A stretch of DNA of 64,000 bases. Source: Emticicia sp040253585 (GTDB taxonomy: Bacteria; Bacteroidota; Bacteroidia; Cytophagales; Spirosomataceae). The DNA is taken from assembly GCF_040253585.1 (NCBI RefSeq), contig NZ_JBELAU010000002.1:377496-441495 (forward strand), written 5' to 3'. This document shows positions 62,273-64,000 of the stretch, one piece after another (the stretch's first letter is position 1; the number at the start of each line of letters is the position of its first letter). Below the pieces are notes generated by a model. That model searched no databases. It had not been told where the DNA came from and worked only from the letters and a program-made list of their open reading frames with translations. A program made the position numbers and the translations under genes.

Positions 62273-63349
62273 ATGCTCACGCCCGAAGAATTACAAAGAT
62301 ATAATCGACAAATGCTAATGCCAGAATTTGGCTTGGCAGGACAAGAAAAACTAAAAAAATCAAAGGTTTTGGTGATTGGTTGCGGTGGACTCGGTAGTCC
62401 TGTTTTGTTGTATTTAACTGCGGCAGGTGTTGGTACGATTGGAATCGTTGAAAACGACAAAATTGATATTAGTAATCTTCAAAGGCAAATTTTATATAGT
62501 TCTTCAGCAGTCGGAGAAGAGAAAATCGGAGAAACTATCAAACGTCTTGCGGCTCTAAATCCCTTAGTTATGTTTAATCAATACCCCACTCAACTAAGTG
62601 CCAACAATGCTTTAGAAATCATCAAAGATTATGACATTGTAATTGATGGAACAGATAATTTCCCGACTCGGTATTTGGTAAATGACGCTTGCGTGATTCT
62701 TGATAAACCATTCGTTTACGGAGCTATTCATCGTTTTGAGGGGCAAGTTGCAGTTTTTAATCATCAAAATTCAGCTACTTATCGAGATTTATTTCCAACT
62801 CCACCACCACCCGAACAAGCACCAAACTGTGCCGAAGCTGGTGTTTTGGGCGTTTTACCAGGAATTATTGGTTCAATGCAAGCACTCGAAGCTATAAAGG
62901 TTTTGACCAGTATTGGCGAACCGCTTTCGGGTAAACTATTAGTACTTGATACGCTTTCAATGCAAAGCAGAACTATTAAAATCCCTAAAATGCCTGACAC
63001 TCCAAAAATCAGTCAACTAATTGACTATGAGGCGTTTTGTGGTTTAAAATCAGCGAATGATATAGCGTTTGAAAGATTAAACTCATTAGGCGATTACCAA
63101 CTAATTGATGTAAGAGAAAAGCACGAATACGAAGCCCGAAACATTGGCGGAGAATTAATGCCATTATCTGAATTAGAGAAATATTTACCAAAAATTAGTC
63201 GAGATAAAACTGTAGTTGTGCATTGCCAAAGTGGTTTTCGAAGTCAGAAAGCTATAAAAATTCTTCAAGAGCAATATGGCTACGACAATCTTTTGAATCT
63301 GACTGGAGGAATAAATAAAATCTTGAATGATAAACCTTCATTTCAATAA
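62273..63349 (+). CDS. MoeB/ThiF-type adenylyltransferase fused to rhodanese domain
   Basis: The 358-residue product has an E1-like adenylation domain: VIGCGGLGSPVLLYLTAAG, the ATP contact IDISNLQRQ and the DGTDNFPTRYLVNDAC segment. A rhodanese domain follows (about 265-358) with active-site Cys in VVHCQSGFRSQKA. It probably activates the C-terminus of MoaD or ThiS for sulfur transfer in molybdopterin, thiamine or tRNA thiolation. No moa or thi genes are seen beside it. The usual CxxC zinc pairs of MoeB were not noted. Confidence 0.9.
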   Translation: MLTPEELQRYNRQMLMPEFGLAGQEKLKKSKVLVIGCGGLGSPVLLYLTAAGVGTIGIVENDKIDISNLQRQILYSSSAVGEEKIGETIKRLAALNPLVMFNQYPTQLSANNALEIIKDYDIVIDGTDNFPTRYLVNDACVILDKPFVYGAIHRFEGQVAVFNHQNSATYRDLFPTPPPPEQAPNCAEAGVLGVLPGIIGSMQALEAIKVLTSIGEPLSGKLLVLDTLSMQSRTIKIPKMPDTPKISQLIDYEAFCGLKSANDIAFERLNSLGDYQLIDVREKHEYEARNIGGELMPLSELEKYLPKISRDKTVVVHCQSGFRSQKAIKILQEQYGYDNLLNLTGGINKILNDKPSFQ

Positions 63350-63382
63350 TATATCATCATTGAAATTAGAATAAATTAGTAC

Positions 63383-63826
63383 ATGAAGCAAAAATTATTA
63401 GAAAAAGTAAAGGCAATAATTGAAAGTCGTATGCAAACTTCTTTTGAAGCAATGGAAGCGGCTAAAAACTCGGCCAACGAAGAAGGAAAAAGTTCGGCAG
63501 GAGATAAATACGAGACAGCCCGAGCAATGGGGCAACTCGACCGAGAAATGAACGGCAGAATGTACGAACAGGCACGTCAAGAACGCCTTTCTTTGGATAA
63601 AATTGACATCGAGACTCTTTTTACAAAAGTGACTTTTGGAGCATTAGTAGAAACTACGATGGGCTATTTTTTTGTATCAATCGGGGCTGGAATAATTGAG
63701 CTAAATGGAATAAAATTTATGGTGATTTCACAAGAAGCCCCAATTGGACAAATTATTTTAGGTAAATCAGTAGAAGAAACTTTTGAGTTTAGAGGAAAAT
63801 CTCATAAAATACTTTCTATCTGTTAA
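63383..63826 (+). CDS. Gre-like transcription elongation factor-related protein
   Basis: The 147-residue product has an N-terminal helical region (EAAKNSANEEGKSSAGDKYETA, split) followed by a GreA/GreB C-terminal-like beta domain (GALVETTMGYFFVSIGAG, ISQEAPIGQIILGKSVEETF). Homologues in Bacteroidota are often mis-labelled as 3-oxoacyl-ACP synthases. It may bind RNA polymerase, but lacks the typical Gre coiled-coil Asp/Glu tip. It is 33 bases from the MoeB-rhodanese gene and may share its transcript. Confidence 0.65.
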   Translation: MKQKLLEKVKAIIESRMQTSFEAMEAAKNSANEEGKSSAGDKYETARAMGQLDREMNGRMYEQARQERLSLDKIDIETLFTKVTFGALVETTMGYFFVSIGAGIIELNGIKFMVISQEAPIGQIILGKSVEETFEFRGKSHKILSIC

Positions 63827-63850
63827 AACAACCTTTAGATTCATTCAATT

Positions 63851-63882
63851 ATAAACCCTACGGATTTATCTGCGGGGTTTAT
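63851..63882. terminator. Bidirectional terminator
   Basis: ATAAACCC (63851-63858) and GGGTTTAT (63875-63882) form a perfect 8-bp stem. The flanks are AT-rich; it lies between the Gre-like gene and the partial minus-strand gene. Confidence 0.7.
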
Positions 63883-63931
63883 GTTTTATAATCAATGTGG
63901 ATAAAACTAAATAAAATGCTCGTAGTTTACT

Positions 63932-64000
63932 CTACACTTCCTTGTTTGAACGGCGAAACGTTTTGTCAGTAGCATCGGCGGTACGGTTTAGTCTAAACGC
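63932..64000 (-). CDS. C-terminal fragment of an unidentified gene running past the right edge
   Basis: On the minus strand the only open frame from the right edge ends in a TAG at 63932 and reads LNRTADATDKTFRRSNKEV at its end. The other two frames stop within 11 bases. It is too short to identify. It would converge with the Gre-like gene, using the terminator at 63851. Confidence 0.4.
   Translation of the reverse strand, partial: AFRLNRTADATDKTFRRSNKEV

Noticed and set aside
63827..64000. tRNA-like sequence at the right edge
   Set aside because: The 63851-63882 stem is a terminator and the rest reads as the end of a coding frame; no cloverleaf could be drawn.

Overview
The window looks like a chromosomal segment of an AT-rich member of the Bacteroidota, most likely Cytophagales (Spirosomaceae/Emticicia-like). 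This rests on Bacteroidota-type RpoB and RpoC, a bacillithiol gene (bshC), a subtilisin-like protease with a possible type IX secretion tail, few Shine-Dalgarno-like sites, and several TTTG-N19/20-TAnnTTTG-like promoters. No rRNA, tRNA, CRISPR array, phage or transposase gene was recognised, and the species cannot be fixed from the sequence.

Layout. 1-5351 (minus) is the 5' part of a giant membrane sensor with ten PAS and two GAF domains that runs off the left edge. 5863-14120 is rpoB-rpoC, without the rplKAJL genes that usually precede it. 14.4-25.8 kb holds two small secreted proteins, an SNF2 helicase, folA, a four-gene block (small HigA-N-like protein, coiled-coil membrane protein, pentapeptide-repeat protein, second coiled-coil membrane protein), a glycogen-binding-domain protein with a histone-H1-like tail, a beta-barrel pair and a VTT membrane protein. 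25.9-33.6 kb (minus) is a TetR-controlled RND efflux locus: tetR-paaI, then tolC, an NAD(P)H:quinone-oxidoreductase-like gene, the membrane-fusion gene, an inserted four-helix-bundle (23S-IVS-type) gene, and the RND pump. Near-identical 15-bp palindromes lie ahead of tetR and ahead of tolC. 33.7-47.5 kb holds bshC, an acyl-CoA ligase, hydrolases, a subtilase, a PqqB-like metallo-hydrolase, a YgiB/YgiC-like pair and a penicillin-acylase-family enzyme. 47.8-64 kb holds a disordered Arg/Asn/Ser-rich secreted protein, a DEAD-type helicase with DEFD in motif II, aminotransferase/glycosyltransferase/methyltransferase genes, murF, a LOG-family gene, DUF72, a GH13-like enzyme, prc, an FKBP, a MoeB-rhodanese fusion and a Gre-like factor.

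The most unusual signal is between the genes. At least nine intergenic spots carry degenerate tandem repeats with an exact 7-base period. Each spot uses its own word (TTAGCNN, TTAGGNN, AATTNNN, GTCNNNN, ATGGNNN), and most have a second array nearby made of the reverse-complement word, so the pair can fold into a hairpin with several pairing registers. One pair encloses the four-helix-bundle gene inside the efflux operon, another encloses a bidirectional terminator, and another is in the rpoB leader. Several other dispersed hairpin families (GTGCCGTAGGTAC, GACAAGTT/AACTTGTC, CACAATTT) are also present. Together they suggest a lively population of small palindromic elements in this genome.
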